In this document: one piece after another, positions 63,812-64,000 of the stretch | How the letters are laid out: every line of letters starts with the position of its first letter | How positions within the stretch are numbered: the stretch's first letter is position 1 | Assembly: GCF_000430725.1 (NCBI RefSeq) | Contig: NZ_KE387207.1 | Coordinates: 253,706 to 317,705 of the forward strand | Reading direction: 5' to 3' | Length of the DNA stretch: 64,000 nt | From: Azohydromonas australica DSM 1124 | GTDB lineage: Bacteria > Pseudomonadota > Gammaproteobacteria > Burkholderiales > Burkholderiaceae_C | Translations under genes and position numbers: made by a program | The notes under the pieces: generated by a model | What the model saw: only the letters and a program-made list of their open reading frames with translations | Databases searched by the model: none | What the model was told of the DNA's origin: nothing

Positions 63812-64000
63812 GGACTTACGCAAAAGTTTGATAGAAAATTATAGAAATCCCATGAATTAATTTCAACTTGAACTTCTTGAAAGCATAGATCATAGTTTTG
63901 TCTTTCACTAGGCGGCGACATGAATCCATCCCGCGTGGACTACTGTCAGTTCCTGTTATCGAGTCAGGTCAACTTCACCTTGACGCACTATGCCGAGCAT
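63812..64000 (+). mobile_element. Left end of an insertion sequence
   Basis: The boundary is placed at ggacttacgcaaaag (63812), a form I know from IS ends with similar transposases. The interval to the transposase ATG is AT-rich and non-coding. The right end lies outside the window, so the terminal repeats and target duplication cannot be confirmed. Confidence 0.5.
63920..64000 (+). CDS. Transposase, N-terminal fragment
   Basis: The first 27 codons of a gene that runs off the window (MNPSRVDYCQFLLSSQVNFT). The sequence YCQFLLSSQVN(F/Y)TLTH is the start of a known DDE transposase group related to the IS4/IS701 types. Base composition is lower in GC than the chromosome around it. The exact IS family cannot be settled from this fragment. 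Confidence 0.7.
   Translation, partial: MNPSRVDYCQFLLSSQVNFTLTHYAEH

Overview
The window reads as a chromosome segment from a high-GC betaproteobacterium of the order Burkholderiales, most likely family Comamonadaceae. The grounds are the gene order mraZ-rsmH-ftsL-ftsI-murE-murF-mraY-murD-ftsW-murG-murC-ddlB-ftsQ-ftsA-ftsZ-lpxC, the dusB-fis-purH-ruvC order, the FtsZ and MraZ sequences, and the strong GC3 bias. This placement is inferred from recognised sequence features; no search was run.

Region 1 (1-10.5 kb) is part of a non-flagellar type III secretion system (T3SS). On the minus strand, in transcription order, are a lytic transglycosylase, sctV, sctC, sctD, a 107-residue unknown that may be the needle, sctI, sctJ, sctK and the start of sctL. 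Many of these genes are joined by ATGA or GTGA overlaps. Divergent from them on the plus strand are sctU and a FliO-like gene. FliO is normally a flagellar export factor and is unexpected here. Two copies of a roughly 150-bp palindromic repeat have split the minus-strand operon.

Region 2 (10.5-15.1 kb) holds five consecutive plus-strand genes of unknown function that follow sctU, and a minus-strand RTX nonapeptide-repeat protein. This is the part most likely to hold undescribed T3SS-linked secreted or accessory proteins.

Region 3 (15.1-21 kb) is sensory. It has a soluble protein with two sensor modules and a C-terminal CheW domain, preceded by a perfect sigma-54 promoter, and a translationally coupled pair of periplasmic binding protein and histidine kinase with no response regulator nearby.

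Region 4 (21-30 kb) is housekeeping: pyrC, a DUF3025-like gene, a GGDEF protein, a cysK/cysM-type synthase, RNase P RNA, a NAD(P)HX dehydratase, a histidine phosphatase, a thioredoxin-reductase-like flavoprotein, an MBL-fold hydrolase and two small proteins.

Region 5 (30.3-49.0 kb) is the complete division and cell wall (dcw) cluster. It is driven by a clear sigma-70 promoter overlapped by four MraZ boxes and ends in a strong terminator after ftsZ, with lpxC following. MurD carries an unusual Ala/Pro-rich insertion.

Region 6 (49-62.9 kb) holds a small membrane protein, a CAP-domain lipoprotein, a three-gene phospholipid cassette, the dusB-fis-purH-ruvC operon, a YqaA-like protein, a TPR protein, a GlxA-type regulator with an M32 carboxypeptidase, and a divergent LysR regulator with an NmrA-like oxidoreductase.

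Region 7 (63-64 kb) is decayed. It has a frameshifted EamA transporter remnant, a drop in GC, a possible interrupted gene and the left end of an insertion sequence whose transposase runs off the window. I saw no tRNA, rRNA or CRISPR array.
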